From NCBI GenBank assembly GCA_029259945.1, contig JAJDEF010000022.1, positions 62,001-126,000 on the forward strand: a stretch of DNA of 64,000 bases. Direction: 5' to 3'. Source of the stretch: Planctomycetota bacterium (GTDB lineage: Bacteria; Planctomycetota; Planctomycetia; Pirellulales; Lacipirellulaceae). Numbering within the stretch: position 1 is the stretch's first letter; each line of letters opens with the position of its first letter. Below are positions 27,410-36,903 of the stretch, piece after piece. The notes under the pieces are model-generated. The model saw nothing but the letters and a program-made list of their open reading frames with translations, did not search any database and was not told the DNA's origin. A program made the position numbers and the translations under genes.

Positions 27410-27880
27410 ATGTCTCGAGTAATTTCATTCTTGATTCTCATATTGACCATTGTTGTGGGCATCACACTTTCTTCAAATTTACCGCTGGCGTATTTCTTCG
27501 ATCCACTCTCTTTAGCATTTGTTATTGGGATTGTCTTCGGAGGTGTAGCTTTTAGCTATGGTCCTTCTTTGGCTTTCAGAGTGTTCTTCCCCTTTGGCCT
27601 AGCTCGATTAGCGGCTGACCCAAAGCAGCGTCATACATATTTGAGAGCGCTACGTCGGTCATCTCATTTATCGTATGGAGCAGGTATCGTTAACTTGCTG
27701 ATTGCCGGCATTATAATACTTCCGAACATGTCCGATCCGTCGCAGGCCGGCTCCGGTCTCGCCGTTGCGCTGCTATGCCCTCTGTACAGCGTAATCCTGG
27801 CAGGCTTCCTCTTTGATGGAATCAGAGATGCCGTTGAGCAGCACTCCGGAGATCAGTGCACAGCCATACTCGGTGCTTAA
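27410..27880 (+). CDS. Small integral membrane protein, MotA-like N-terminus
   Basis: A 156-residue protein with about four hydrophobic segments (2-25, 33-50, 89-107, 117-137). The start, with AAAGGA upstream, is convincing. The stretch FFDPLSLAFVIGIVFGGVAFSYG resembles the FxDxPSLxxVxGGT region at the N-terminus of MotA, and a charged cytoplasmic loop follows (RLAADPKQRHTYLRALRRSSH). It is too short for a complete MotA/TolQ/ExbB protein and lacks their conserved C-terminal helices. Function unknown; the similarity is by eye only. Its base composition is more AT-rich than its neighbours. Confidence 0.6.
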   Translation: MSRVISFLILILTIVVGITLSSNLPLAYFFDPLSLAFVIGIVFGGVAFSYGPSLAFRVFFPFGLARLAADPKQRHTYLRALRRSSHLSYGAGIVNLLIAGIIILPNMSDPSQAGSGLAVALLCPLYSVILAGFLFDGIRDAVEQHSGDQCTAILGA

Positions 27881-27996
27881 CAAGTAAGATAATTCAGGGG
27901 TGGCACCAACAGTCGTTCGGAAATGGACGTCGCCATCTAACAGATGTAACTCCAACGATTACCGGTGTGCATAGCACAGGAGACAACCCCCAGCCC

Positions 27997-29388
27997 TCAA
28001 CGCCCAACAGGTTGCAACAACTCAAGCACTGCCGAAACAAACGTCGTCACGCCGGTCGTAATCGTTGCGGCAGGGTCGGGGTAAAATTTGGGCGAGTGCA
28101 ACGAGGGCGGCTCGACCCCCTGCTGCTTGAACTCGTCTAAGCGACTTTGGCTGACCGCCCCTAGTTTGAGCATCAATATCGGCACGCCTTCGCGACCAAT
28201 ACGCCCGAAATCTTCACCCCCCATCGAGGGTTGCACTTCCTTGACATTGGCCGCGCCAAGAGCTTGGCGAATCGACGGCACCACCCGGTCGGTGAGTTCC
28301 GGGTCGTTAAACAACGAAGGTGTCCCTTCGGTGGTCGAAATTTTAGGCTCCGGCGCATCGGCACTCGCTCCCGCGGCAAGGGCCTTTCGACGTATCGCGG
28401 CGATCAACTGCTTGCGCACCTTAGGGCTATAACTACGCACCGTCAGTTGCAAGTGACACGTGTCGCCAATGATATTGTGCTTCGTTCCCCCATGAATCGA
28501 ACCGACGGTAATCACCGCCGGCTCGATGGGGTTCACTTCACGGCTAACAATCGTCTGCAAGTCGATCACCAATTTCGCAGCAATCACCACTGGATCGACC
28601 GTCGCATGCGGATAGGCACCATGACCACCCCGGCCGCGCACCTCGATATCGACGCTATCAACATTCGCCTGCGCGTAACCGGCACGGTAGCCCACCGTTC
28701 CCGCAGCCGTATCTGCCGCCACGTGCATCGCCAACGCAAAATCGGGACGGGCAAATCGACGCAACAACCCGTCGGCAATCATCGCCTTCGCCCCGGCTCC
28801 CCGCTCTTCGGCAGGTTGAAAGATCGCCACCAGCGTACCCTGCCACAAATCTCGATGGGCGGACAAATAGCGTACCGTGCCCACCAGATTGGTCATGTGC
28901 ATGTCATGGCCACAGGCATGCGCTACGCCAACCGTCACCCCCCGTTCGTCACGAACTTTCAACTGCGAGGCGTAGTCCAAGCCCGTTTCTTCAACCACCG
29001 GCAGCGCATCCATGTCCGCTCGCAACAGCAGCGTTTTTCCTGTGCCATTTTCAAGTACTCCCACCACGCCGTGGCCACCCACCTGAGCCGTCACCTCGAA
29101 ACCGACTTCACGCAAAATGCCGGCCATCCGCGCCGCGGTTTTTTCTTCTTGAAACGAAAGCTCCGGCGATTGATGCAGATCTTTGTAAAGCTGGGTAAGA
29201 TGTGGCGTTTCACCTGCAATCCAATCTTGCAGCGGATCGGCAAAAACCGTGGTTATGCTACACGCTACAATTCCAATGGCACCAACAACATCGAACCATC
29301 GGCAACGCTTACTGCGCTGAAGTCGAAAAAAAACAGCGCCAAATCTCTTGGCCAACCGACACCCCTTTGCTAAACTTACGGCATACAT
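27997..29388 (-). CDS. M20 family metallo-amidohydrolase
   Basis: Zinc-dependent amidohydrolase of the IAA-amino acid/hippurate hydrolase type, 463 residues. Motifs in order: LHQSPELSFQEEKTA, LLLRADMDALPV, VAHACGHDMHM (metal Cys/His), FQPAEERGAGAKAMI (metal Glu), the dimerisation part RGRGGHGAYPHATVDP, and SMGGEDFGR near the C-terminus. An N-terminal hydrophobic segment (about 33-50) after a basic stretch suggests export or membrane anchoring, uncommon for cytosolic M20 enzymes. The start at 29388 gives a long 30-residue n-region. The substrate is unknown. Confidence 0.87.
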   Translation of the reverse strand: MYAVSLAKGCRLAKRFGAVFFRLQRSKRCRWFDVVGAIGIVACSITTVFADPLQDWIAGETPHLTQLYKDLHQSPELSFQEEKTAARMAGILREVGFEVTAQVGGHGVVGVLENGTGKTLLLRADMDALPVVEETGLDYASQLKVRDERGVTVGVAHACGHDMHMTNLVGTVRYLSAHRDLWQGTLVAIFQPAEERGAGAKAMIADGLLRRFARPDFALAMHVAADTAAGTVGYRAGYAQANVDSVDIEVRGRGGHGAYPHATVDPVVIAAKLVIDLQTIVSREVNPIEPAVITVGSIHGGTKHNIIGDTCHLQLTVRSYSPKVRKQLIAAIRRKALAAGASADAPEPKISTTEGTPSLFNDPELTDRVVPSIRQALGAANVKEVQPSMGGEDFGRIGREGVPILMLKLGAVSQSRLDEFKQQGVEPPSLHSPKFYPDPAATITTGVTTFVSAVLELLQPVGR

Positions 29389-29406
29389 AGTACAGTTCTC
29401 ATTATT

Positions 29407-29441
29407 AAGCCGCTGCGAATGTCATCCGTTCGCAACGGCTT
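29407..29441. terminator. Hairpin between terC and the M20 gene
   Basis: A 13-bp stem with one mismatch (29407-29419 with 29429-29441) and a nine-base loop. The T-rich tail (TTTATTTTT) is on the plus-strand side; the minus side has only TTAATAAT. It lies in the leader of the M20 gene and downstream of terC. It could terminate terC weakly or be an attenuator-like hairpin. Confidence 0.5.
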
Positions 29442-29464
29442 TTATTTTTGCGCCGAGGCCATCC

Positions 29465-30259
29465 TCATGCCGAGCGCTGCATTTCTTCGGCACGCTGGGC
29501 AAGCAGCTTCTTTCGATAACGACTCTGAACCAGATCGACCGCCACCAACACGGCAATGGTAAAGTAAAACGTGCTCTTCGCCATTTGCTCGACATGATAG
29601 TCAAACAAAGCCAAATGCGACAAATGCCCCCCCTCGCCCAACAGCATCATGCCTACGATCAGCAAGATAAACAGACCCAACACTTCGTACATTCGATTGC
29701 GCTTTAGAAACTCAGCGACGTGATCGGCAAGCCAGATCATCATGACACCACTCAGAACGATCGCCACAACCATGATCGAAATACTCTTGGTCAACGCCAT
29801 GGCCGAAAGAATCGAGTCGAACGAAAACACAAGGTTCATCAGCACGATCCAAAAAATGATGCCGGCCACCGATTTTTTGCGATGGTTGCCTATGCCCTGC
29901 CCCACGTCATCGATAGCGAGCATGTGCGTGATCTCTTTGACCGCAGTATAGATAATAAAGACGCCGCCGACCAAAGTAATTAGGCTGTGCAGCGTAAATT
30001 CACCGGTCAACACCCCCTCGAAATCCAGACCGAATAGCGGGGCCTGAACTTTATCGATAAGTGTCATCACGCCGAACAACAGAACAATACGCAGCCCAAT
30101 CGCCAGCCCAATCCCCATTCGGCGCACATACTGCTGCCGATCTGCAGGGGCCCGCTTCGACTCAATCGAAATATAGAGCAAATTATCAAACCCCAAGACC
30201 GCCTGTAGAATTACGAGCATCCCCAAAGTGCTTAAACCAGCAACGGTAAACAGTTCCAT
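29465..30259 (-). CDS. TerC family integral membrane protein
   Basis: A 264-residue polytopic protein with about seven helices. Signature parts are LQAVLGFDNLLYISI with its acidic residue in the first helix, VFSFDSILSAMALT, and NRMYEVLGLFILLIVGMMLLGEGGHL. TerC-type proteins are implicated in metal (Mn2+) export or tellurite resistance. The mapped substrate here is unknown. The start ATG is at 30259. It is probably monocistronic. Confidence 0.88.
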   Translation of the reverse strand: MELFTVAGLSTLGMLVILQAVLGFDNLLYISIESKRAPADRQQYVRRMGIGLAIGLRIVLLFGVMTLIDKVQAPLFGLDFEGVLTGEFTLHSLITLVGGVFIIYTAVKEITHMLAIDDVGQGIGNHRKKSVAGIIFWIVLMNLVFSFDSILSAMALTKSISIMVVAIVLSGVMMIWLADHVAEFLKRNRMYEVLGLFILLIVGMMLLGEGGHLSHLALFDYHVEQMAKSTFYFTIAVLVAVDLVQSRYRKKLLAQRAEEMQRSA

Positions 30260-30325
30260 GAAATTTTGCCGATCAAGAAAAGATGACGTTGTCAGATCGT
30301 AGCCGATTTTAATTCGTCACTCGCA

Positions 30326-31243
30326 CTAACCCTGTGCACCCAAGAGCCAAGCCAACACGCCCTTTTGCACATGCATGCGATTCCCCGCCTGCTGTACGAT
30401 CACGCTATTCGGCCCATCAAGTACTTCGTCGGTCACTTCTTCGCCCCGTTTGGCCGGCAGACAATGCATAAACAAGGCGTCCGCAGGGGCCGTGTCCATC
30501 AGCTTTTTATGCACTTGATAGTCAGCAAAGTCGCGGCGTCGCTGTTCCTGCTCACTCTCTTGCCCCATGCTCACCCAAACGTCGGTGTAAACGGCCGAAG
30601 CGCCTTGCACGGCCTCGACTGGATCATCGGTGACCGTAATTTTCATGGTGGGACATTGCTCGTTGAGCGAATCCAGAAATTCGCTAGGAAATTGATGCCC
30701 TGTCGGCGAGGCAATCGAAAACTCAACCCCCAGTCGTCCACAGGCAAGCGCTAAGCTCGTCGCGACGTTATTCGCATCACCCACCCAAGCTAGCTTGGTC
30801 CCATCCAACGAACCAAAACGCTCCTGAATCGTGTACAAATCGGCCAGCGCCTGGCAGGGGTGGGCCAAGTCGGTCAAACCGTTGATCACCGAACACGTAG
30901 CATGTTCAGCGACCTGCTCCACCGTCTTGTGCTCCATGCAACGCATGACAATCACATCGACAAATTCGCACAGCACGCGCGTAAAATCGTCGACTCGCTC
31001 GCGTTTACCAAAGCCAACATCCTCTCCCAGCATCAGGCTACTGCCGCCCAAATGCGACATGCCCGCCTGAAAGCTCACCCGCGTTCGTAGCGACGGCTTT
31101 TCAAACACCAACGCCATCACCCGCCCCGGCAGCAGCGGCTCGCGGATGCCTTGTTGCAATTTTGCTTTAATATCCGCGGTCAGCGCAAAAATCCGTCGAA
31201 TTTCGTCCGACGTCACGTCTTCGAGGGTTAAGAGATGTCGCAT
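30326..31243 (-). CDS. argF: Ornithine carbamoyltransferase
   Basis: Converts ornithine and carbamoyl phosphate to citrulline in arginine biosynthesis. The 305-residue enzyme has the carbamoyl-phosphate loop [15 protein letters not shown] (SLRTR form of STRTR) near 48-62, [23 protein letters not shown] and the ornithine-binding [11 protein letters not shown] near 265-275. Its ATG lies 16 bases inside the end of argD, so translation is coupled to it. Confidence 0.95.
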   Translation of the reverse strand: MRHLLTLEDVTSDEIRRIFALTADIKAKLQQGIREPLLPGRVMALVFEKPSLRTRVSFQAGMSHLGGSSLMLGEDVGFGKRERVDDFTRVLCEFVDVIVMRCMEHKTVEQVAEHATCSVINGLTDLAHPCQALADLYTIQERFGSLDGTKLAWVGDANNVATSLALACGRLGVEFSIASPTGHQFPSEFLDSLNEQCPTMKITVTDDPVEAVQGASAVYTDVWVSMGQESEQEQRRRDFADYQVHKKLMDTAPADALFMHCLPAKRGEEVTDEVLDGPNSVIVQQAGNRMHVQKGVLAWLLGAQG

Positions 31244-32442
31244 GTGTAATCTCGCAATACGCTAATCAAAATGTCACAACCCGTGGCCAACTCGTCGTCG
31301 GTCAGCGTTAACGCCGGCAGCAATCGAATGACGTTGCCCTGGGTACAGTTCACCAACAGGCCTTTGCTTAAGCATTGCCCAACCACTGCGGTCGCATCGA
31401 CGCTCAACTCAATGCCAATCATCAAGCCGCAAATTCGCAAGTCGACAACAAACGGTAACTCCTCGACCAACGGCGCCAACCGCTCTCGGAATGCTTCCGA
31501 GAGTTGCACCCCACGCTCTAACAAGCCCTGCTCTTCGATCATCTCAATCGTGGCAATCCCTGCACGCGCCGCCAACGGATTCCCGCCAAACGTCGCGGCG
31601 TGCATCCCAGGCCGCAAACTCGCGGCAACTTCCTTCGTCGCCAACATCGCGGCCCCGGCAACTCCCCCGCACAAACTCTTCGCCAACGTCATGATATCGG
31701 GCTCGAAGCCAAAATGCTGATAAGCAAACCATTTGCCCGTCCGCCCGCAACCGGCCTGCACCTCGTCGAAGATCAACAACAATCCATGTTCGTCGGCCAA
31801 TTCGCGAAGACCTTGCAAAAAACCTTCGGGGGGCAAGCGAACTCCTCCCTCACCCTGAATCGGCTCGACCATGATCGCCGCCGTCTCGTCGTCGATTTTT
31901 TCTCGCACCGCTTCCAAATCGCCAAACGGAGCATAAACAAACCCCGGCACCATCGGACCGATATCTTCGTGATACTTCGGCTGAGCTGTCGCGGTCACCG
32001 CGGCATAAGTACGCCCATGAAATCCGCCCTCAAAAGTAATGATCTTATATCGCCCCGCCGGCGTATGCAGACGCGATAGCTTAATCGCCGCTTCGTTGGC
32101 CTCGGCGCCCGAATTACAGAAAAACGCCTGCCCACCAAAACTCCGCTCACTCAGCAATTTTGCCCAGCGACCTTGTGCCTCCGTGTGCCAGGTATTCGGA
32201 ACATGTATCAGTTGGGCCACTTGCTCTTGTACCGCTTTCACAATCGGTGCGGGACAATGCCCTAGCAGATTACAGCCCCAGCCAGGAAAGAAATCCAAAT
32301 AGCGGTTGCCCTGTTCATCCCATACCTGCGAGCCCTCGCCGCGTACCAGCGCAATCGGGAACCGCCCGTAGTTCGGAATCACATATTCCTTGAACAGTTG
32401 GGCAACCTCTTCCGACATCTGGCGGTTAGTGGCAGTAGTCAC
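31228..32442 (-). CDS. argD: Acetylornithine aminotransferase
   Basis: PLP enzyme making N-acetylornithine. The 404-residue protein carries [27 protein letters not shown] sequence ([15 protein letters not shown]), [20 protein letters not shown] and the PLP lysine in [11 protein letters not shown]. The start is GTG at 32442 with AAGGAG nine bases upstream. It overlaps argF by 16 bases. It may also act as succinyldiaminopimelate transaminase, as in other bacteria. Confidence 0.94.
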   Translation of the reverse strand: MTTATNRQMSEEVAQLFKEYVIPNYGRFPIALVRGEGSQVWDEQGNRYLDFFPGWGCNLLGHCPAPIVKAVQEQVAQLIHVPNTWHTEAQGRWAKLLSERSFGGQAFFCNSGAEANEAAIKLSRLHTPAGRYKIITFEGGFHGRTYAAVTATAQPKYHEDIGPMVPGFVYAPFGDLEAVREKIDDETAAIMVEPIQGEGGVRLPPEGFLQGLRELADEHGLLLIFDEVQAGCGRTGKWFAYQHFGFEPDIMTLAKSLCGGVAGAAMLATKEVAASLRPGMHAATFGGNPLAARAGIATIEMIEEQGLLERGVQLSEAFRERLAPLVEELPFVVDLRICGLMIGIELSVDATAVVGQCLSKGLLVNCTQGNVIRLLPALTLTDDELATGCDILISVLRDYTCDIS

Positions 32443-32502
32443 GTCCTACGACTCCTTCGAGAAAGGTTAAAACGGCAACACCCGTCTATGACAGGGCCAA
32501 CA

Positions 32503-33393
32503 TTACCCGGGTTCACCGACGATTTCAGTTCCCACCCCTTGATTCGTATAAATCTCCAGCAGCAGCGAATGCCGCAAACGACCATCAATAATATGCACTT
32601 TCCTCACGCCACGATTCAACGTCTCTAAGCACGCTTGCACCTTGGGGATCATACCCGATTCGATCTGCCCACCCTCGATCAATTCCTCCGCTTTTGCAGC
32701 CGAGAGCGAATGAATCAGCGAATCCGGATCCTCTTTATCCTGTCGCACGCCGTTCACATCGCTCAGAAAAATCAACTTCTCCGCCCCCACCGCCTGGGCC
32801 ACCGCCGTCGCCGCCGTGTCGGCGTTGACGTTTAATCGTTCACCCGATTCCGACTCACACATCGAAGGTATCACCGGCACCTGCCCGGCATAGGTCAAGT
32901 TGTCGAGTGCCTCGCGGTCGACGCGCGTCACCTCGCCCACAAATCCAAGATCGACAGGCTTACCATCACCATCCTTCAGCTTCAGCCGTTCGCCAAAGAG
33001 CACGTTGTTATTCATGCCCGAAAAATTCAACGGCATGGCCCGCCCGCCAAAGTCCTCGATCCGCTCGGCGATCGTCTCATTCACCGTCCCCGCCAGCACA
33101 CGTTCAACAATCTCACGGATCGCTTCGTCAGTGAAACGACGCCCCTGGATAAATCGCGGCTCGATCTGCGCCGCCGCCATTTCACGACTAATCGCAGCCC
33201 CGCCACCATGCACCACAATCGGTCGCATGCCGACCGTCTCCATAAACACAATGTCGACCAGCAAGTGCCGCAAGGCCTCGGGGTCTTCCATCACACTGCC
33301 GCCCAGCTTGATGACGGTCACCTTATCCCGAAATTGGCGAATCCATCCCATCGCCTCGATCAGGACGTCGGCTTTTTGTATGGCTTTTTCCAA
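32503..33393 (-). CDS. argB: Acetylglutamate kinase
   Basis: Phosphorylates N-acetylglutamate, the second step of arginine synthesis. The 296-residue amino acid kinase has [53 protein letters not shown] and the C-terminal GGIRKV-like region (read [11 protein letters not shown]). The start is TTG at 33393 with AGGAAG upstream. It is first in the argB-argD-argF run, separated from argD by a 60-bp gap. Confidence 0.95.
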   Translation of the reverse strand: MEKAIQKADVLIEAMGWIRQFRDKVTVIKLGGSVMEDPEALRHLLVDIVFMETVGMRPIVVHGGGAAISREMAAAQIEPRFIQGRRFTDEAIREIVERVLAGTVNETIAERIEDFGGRAMPLNFSGMNNNVLFGERLKLKDGDGKPVDLGFVGEVTRVDREALDNLTYAGQVPVIPSMCESESGERLNVNADTAATAVAQAVGAEKLIFLSDVNGVRQDKEDPDSLIHSLSAAKAEELIEGGQIESGMIPKVQACLETLNRGVRKVHIIDGRLRHSLLLEIYTNQGVGTEIVGEPG

Positions 33394-33525
33394 GGCAAGC
33401 TTCCTTTGCTGGGTTTTATCGAATTCCGCATTTTAGCGCTTCCAGCCACCCGGCGAAAGAGCCCCGGAGCCGCTACCAAGGAAACTGCAAATTCACCCAC
33501 ACAACCAAAGCAGGAGAAAAGGATT

Positions 33526-33625
33526 ACCACAGAGGACACAGAGCAGCATAGAGTGCCTAGAAAAAAGCTTTTCTCTGTGTTCTCCGTGTCCTCTGTGGTT
33601 CAATTTGTAGGTGTTTATTTTAGCC
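33526..33625. repeat. CTCTGTGG-type intergenic inverted repeat, copy B
   Basis: Nearly the same element as at 14353. ACCACAGAGGACACAGAG (33526 on) pairs with CTCCGTGTCCTCTGTGGT (to about 33599), with an internal arm around TAGAAAAAAGCTTTTCT, and GTAGGTGTTTATTTT follows. It occupies most of the argB-glmU intergenic region, which otherwise holds no gene. Confidence 0.75.
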
Positions 33626-33702
33626 AGCATCAGGTTTGTAATTCACTTGCCGAACTCTGTAGACCCTTGGCAGCTCCTGCCCCTTCATGGCAAGATGGCA
33701 CC

Positions 33703-34467
33703 ATGAACACAAAACATGCCCCCTCGCCAACGATGGCCATTGTTCTCGCTGCCGGCAAAGGAACTCGGATGGAATCCGAGCTTCCGAAGGTGCTGGTCCC
33801 CGTCTCCGGACGCCCCATGATCCGCTACGTCATCGACGCACTGGCCACTGCCGGAGTCAACCGAATCGTTGCCGTCGTCGGCTATCGGGCCGATTTGGTG
33901 CGGGCCGAGCTTGCAAGCGAGCCCGGCATCGAGTTTGCCGAACAACTCGAACAACGTGGCACCGGCCACGCGGTCATGATGTGCCGAAAACAACTCGAAG
34001 ACCATCAAGGCCCGGTACTGGTCGTCACCGGCGACTCGCCCATGCTGCAATCCAGCTCGGTCATCAAGCTACTCGATCTCTTTAAGCAGCAATCCGCCGC
34101 CTGTCTCCTGGGCACCGTCGAAAACGAAAACCCCACCGGCTATGGCCGCATTGTTCGAGACGACGCCGGCAACTTCCAGGCTATCGTCGAAGAAAAAGAT
34201 GCCACCGACGCTCAACGCGCCATCCGCGAAATCAACCCAAGCACCTACGTTTTCGACTCCCAAGAACTACTGGCCGCTTTAGATCAACTGACCGACAACA
34301 ACGCTCAAGGCGAGTACTACATCACCGACTGCCCCGGGCTGATGCTAGCCGCCGGCAAAAAAGTGAGCGCCGAAGCCGCCCTCCAACCCTGCGAAGCCCT
34401 GAGCATCAATAGCATGGCCGACCTACAACGCATCGAAGAAGAACTACAACAAATCGCAGCCCAATAA
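33703..34467 (+). CDS. UDP-N-acetylglucosamine pyrophosphorylase domain protein (GlmU N-terminal type)
   Basis: Nucleotidyltransferase of 254 residues. The uridylyltransferase signature AAGKGTRMESELPKVLVPVSGRPM lies near 15-38. Then come EQRGTGHAVMMC, VVTGDSPML, NPTGYGRIVRDD, EEKDA and NPSTYVFDS, as in GlmU. The C-terminal left-handed beta-helix acetyltransferase domain of bifunctional GlmU is missing, so the acetylation step would need another protein. I start at ATG 33703; the frame to 33208 is spurious. The next gene is prs, as in the gcaD-prs order of Firmicutes. Confidence 0.87.
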   Translation: MNTKHAPSPTMAIVLAAGKGTRMESELPKVLVPVSGRPMIRYVIDALATAGVNRIVAVVGYRADLVRAELASEPGIEFAEQLEQRGTGHAVMMCRKQLEDHQGPVLVVTGDSPMLQSSSVIKLLDLFKQQSAACLLGTVENENPTGYGRIVRDDAGNFQAIVEEKDATDAQRAIREINPSTYVFDSQELLAALDQLTDNNAQGEYYITDCPGLMLAAGKKVSAEAALQPCEALSINSMADLQRIEEELQQIAAQ

Positions 34468-34543
34468 TTTTTTTCCTCTGTGGTTAAGTCCAACAGCAAG
34501 GCCTTATTTACTACGCGACCTCCTACGAAAAAAACGAGATTTC

Positions 34544-35488
34544 ATGTCCGACTTAATGCTCTTTAGCGGCAACGCCAACCCCGAACTCAGCAATCGCATT
34601 GCCGAATATCTTGGCGTACCGCTCAGCAAGATCGCTCTCTCCACCTTTCCCGACGGCGAAATCTCCTGCAAAATCGAAGAAGACATTCGCGGCCGGGACA
34701 TCTACCTCATCCAGCCGACCTGCCCGCCGGTCAACGACAATTTGATGCAGCTGTTGGTGATGATCGACAGTTGCAAACGCGCAAGCGCCGAACGCGTCAC
34801 CGCCGTCATGCCCTATTTCGGCTACGCACGCCAAGACCGCAAAGACGAAGGACGCGTGCCCATCACCGCCAAGATGGTCGCCAACCTTATCGCCCGTGCC
34901 GGTGCCGATCGCGTACTTACCATGGACCTACACGCCGCCCAAATTCAAGGCTTTTTCGACGTCCCCGTCGATCACCTCTACGCCGCCCCGGTTCTCAACG
35001 AACATTTTCTCTCACTAAACATCCCCAGCGAAGAGCTAGTGATTGCCAGCCCCGACGAAGGAAGCATCAAGCGAGCACTCGGCCACGTCAAACGCCTCGG
35101 CGGCGAAGTCGCCATCATCGACAAACGGCGTACCAGCGCCGAAGAAACCGTGCAAGCCAATGTCATCGGCGCCCCGGTTAAAGATAAAATCGTGCTGATG
35201 TTCGACGACATGATTAGCACCGCCGGCTCCATCTGCGGTGCCGCCAAGGTTTTACACAGCCTCGGCGCTCGAGAAATCCATGTCGCCACGACCCACGCCG
35301 TCCTCTGCGGCCCAGCCGTCCAACGGCTCGAAGCCGCCAACCTAGCCAGCATCGTCTGCACCGACTCGATCCCTCTGACCGACGAGCAGATTTTGCCCCA
35401 AACCAAGGTTCTCACCATCGCCCACCTCCTGGGCGAAGCCGTCAAACGCATCCACCGCAACGAATCCATCAGCCGCCTCTTCCGCTAG
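34544..35488 (+). CDS. prs: Ribose-phosphate pyrophosphokinase
   Basis: Makes PRPP from ribose 5-phosphate and ATP. The 314-residue enzyme has FPDGEISCKIEEDIRGRDIYLIQP, YFGYARQDRKDEGRVPITAKMVANL, VLTMDLHAAQIQGFFDVPVDHL and the PRPP loop VLMFDDMISTAGSICGAA. It is complete. The 76-bp gap to glmU contains a piece of the CTCTGTGG repeat (34471-34490). A hairpin repeat follows its stop. Confidence 0.96.
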   Translation: MSDLMLFSGNANPELSNRIAEYLGVPLSKIALSTFPDGEISCKIEEDIRGRDIYLIQPTCPPVNDNLMQLLVMIDSCKRASAERVTAVMPYFGYARQDRKDEGRVPITAKMVANLIARAGADRVLTMDLHAAQIQGFFDVPVDHLYAAPVLNEHFLSLNIPSEELVIASPDEGSIKRALGHVKRLGGEVAIIDKRRTSAEETVQANVIGAPVKDKIVLMFDDMISTAGSICGAAKVLHSLGAREIHVATTHAVLCGPAVQRLEAANLASIVCTDSIPLTDEQILPQTKVLTIAHLLGEAVKRIHRNESISRLFR

Positions 35489-35509
35489 CACGCCTACTAC
35501 GCACGCTTC

Positions 35510-35539
35510 CCCCCCATAGCCCGACCATCCTGGTCGGAA
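35510..35539 (+). repeat. 3'-end hairpin repeat, copy 2 (CCGACCA-TCC-TGGTCGG)
   Basis: Twenty-one bases after the prs stop: CCCCCCATAGC, then a perfect 7-bp stem (35521-35527 with 35531-35537) around loop TCC, then GAAA. It differs from copy 1 at 4481 by one base in each arm, preserving the pair (G-C to A-T). Confidence 0.75.
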
Positions 35540-35583
35540 AACGCTTTGCCCCCCCTGTTTCCTCGACGCCGGGTGCCGCTGTC

Positions 35584-35637
35584 TGGCTTGCCCAGCAGTG
35601 CGATGCGGGTACCAGGGTTCCACTGCTGGACAAGCCA
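35584..35637. repeat. Long inverted repeat TGGCTTG...CAGCAGTG
   Basis: Seventeen-base arms TGGCTTGCCCAGCAGTG (35584-35600) and CACTGCTGGACAAGCCA (35621-35637) pair with one mismatch around a 20-base loop. It is probably a dispersed intergenic element rather than a terminator, since no T tract follows. Confidence 0.6.
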
Positions 35638-35665
35638 GCCAGTGCCACCCATGTTGTACCCACTT

Positions 35666-35706
35666 TTTCAGATCAACAATCAAAAATCCCACATCAAACA
35701 TCCCCA
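35666..35706. repeat. ATCAACAATCAAAAATC direct repeat, copy 1
   Basis: AGATCAACAATCAAAAATCC followed by CACATCAAACATCCCCA. Near-identical copies lie at 37054-37095 and 37562-37593, all in the spacers around the Cys-rich protein gene. The stretch between prs and that gene (about 450 bp) is otherwise non-coding. Confidence 0.75.
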
Positions 35707-35940
35707 ACGATACTGCTAGCAAAGCACACGGCTCTCTTCCGGTTACGTAAGATATCTCGGTCATGGGCATCAATGTTGAGTCGTGCCCAATTTAAGGGCG
35801 AAACAACCATTACGACTTTTACCGTTTAGTGGGGTGATGCTGCTGAGCTATTTCACCTAGCCGCAGCCCCCCTGTTTTTTTTGTATTCAATTCCAAAGAA
35901 TTGAAACAGGGTACGCTGGGCAACAAGGAGGCCCAATCTC

Positions 35941-36858
35941 ATGAAACTACGAATTACTCTACAGGCGGCGGTTTACTGCACAGCCCTGCTGAGCGTTCCA
36001 TTCGCAAATGCCGCGGATGTTGACTTCACCCGTGCAGAGCAGCGTCTTTCCGATCTGGAATTACGCGTCGACAACTTAGAGTTGGCTGGTAACTCGGTAG
36101 GCTTAGCCGGATTCAACAGTTGTGATGACACTTGTGCCGGCGGCTGCGATTCGTGTAGCGATGGCTGCGATTCGTGCTGCTCCAGCAATAGCTGCAAGTC
36201 GAGCTGTGGCGGAAGTTGCTGCTGGTTGCGCCCATGTCCCACGGCACAATTCGACGCCGAATTGCTGCTATTTGCCGTTCATGATTCGGAAGCAGATCCA
36301 GGCGATACACAGGACGACTTCAACGCCGGCCTACGCCTCACCTACACCAAGGTAAATGAGCAAGGGCGGATATTCCGAGTCCGCTATTTCAATTTCGGCT
36401 CCACGTTGGAAGGCGGTGGAAATCGTATTGAGATGGAAGAGGTCGACGCCGAAATTGGTCGCCGGTTCACTTTGGGCGGCGGCTTAAAGGGCGAAGTCAC
36501 CGCGGGTGTCCGCTATGCCGCATTCAACGAACGCGGAGAACTCGACTACGACACCAGCTTTGGGCCTTTAGTGGGTGTACAGCTTCGAGGCCGCAAGTTT
36601 GCCCGTGGCACATCGTACGCCAGCCTGCGTCAATCGTGGCAATTTGGAGATGCCAGTGACAACGGAGCTGCTGATTTGCCTGGAACGTTCAACATCACCG
36701 AGGTACAAATCGGCCTCGAATGGCGCCACCCTGTCCGCATGGGCACCCTGGTCCTGCGATCCGCAGTCGAAGCCCAATACTGGGCCGGCGTGGGTGAATC
36801 CGACACCGAGGATTATGGCCTCATCGGCTCGTCCAGCAGCTTTGGTCTCGCCTATTAA
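35941..36858 (+). CDS. Cys-rich outer-membrane beta-barrel-like protein
   Basis: A 305-residue exported protein starting at an ATG with AAGGAGG upstream. It has a signal peptide (about 1-25, ending ANAAD) and a short heptad-like helix (FTRAEQRLSDLELRVDNLEL). A segment with 12 cysteines within about 40 residues follows (near 60-99, pattern CxxxCxxxCxxCxxxCxxCC...). Then come alternating-residue strands ending in SFGLAY with a C-terminal aromatic, as in beta barrels (FDAELLLFAVHD, FRVRYFNFGS, GVRYAAFNERGELDYD, LRSAVEAQYWAGVG). This is a secreted planctomycete-type protein, function unknown. Cysteines may crosslink it at the cell surface. A strong terminator follows. Confidence 0.75.
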   Translation: MKLRITLQAAVYCTALLSVPFANAADVDFTRAEQRLSDLELRVDNLELAGNSVGLAGFNSCDDTCAGGCDSCSDGCDSCCSSNSCKSSCGGSCCWLRPCPTAQFDAELLLFAVHDSEADPGDTQDDFNAGLRLTYTKVNEQGRIFRVRYFNFGSTLEGGGNRIEMEEVDAEIGRRFTLGGGLKGEVTAGVRYAAFNERGELDYDTSFGPLVGVQLRGRKFARGTSYASLRQSWQFGDASDNGAADLPGTFNITEVQIGLEWRHPVRMGTLVLRSAVEAQYWAGVGESDTEDYGLIGSSSSFGLAY

Positions 36859-36903
36859 CACCCTTTAGTCGGACGGCTTCCAACCGTCAAAAATCACGCC
36901 TCG

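Noticed and set aside
28231..29373. Plus-strand 380-codon ORF
   Set aside because: Shadow of the M20 amidohydrolase; no recognisable domain.
33208..33702. Upstream extension of the GlmU-like gene
   Set aside because: It runs across argB in antisense and through an intergenic repeat.
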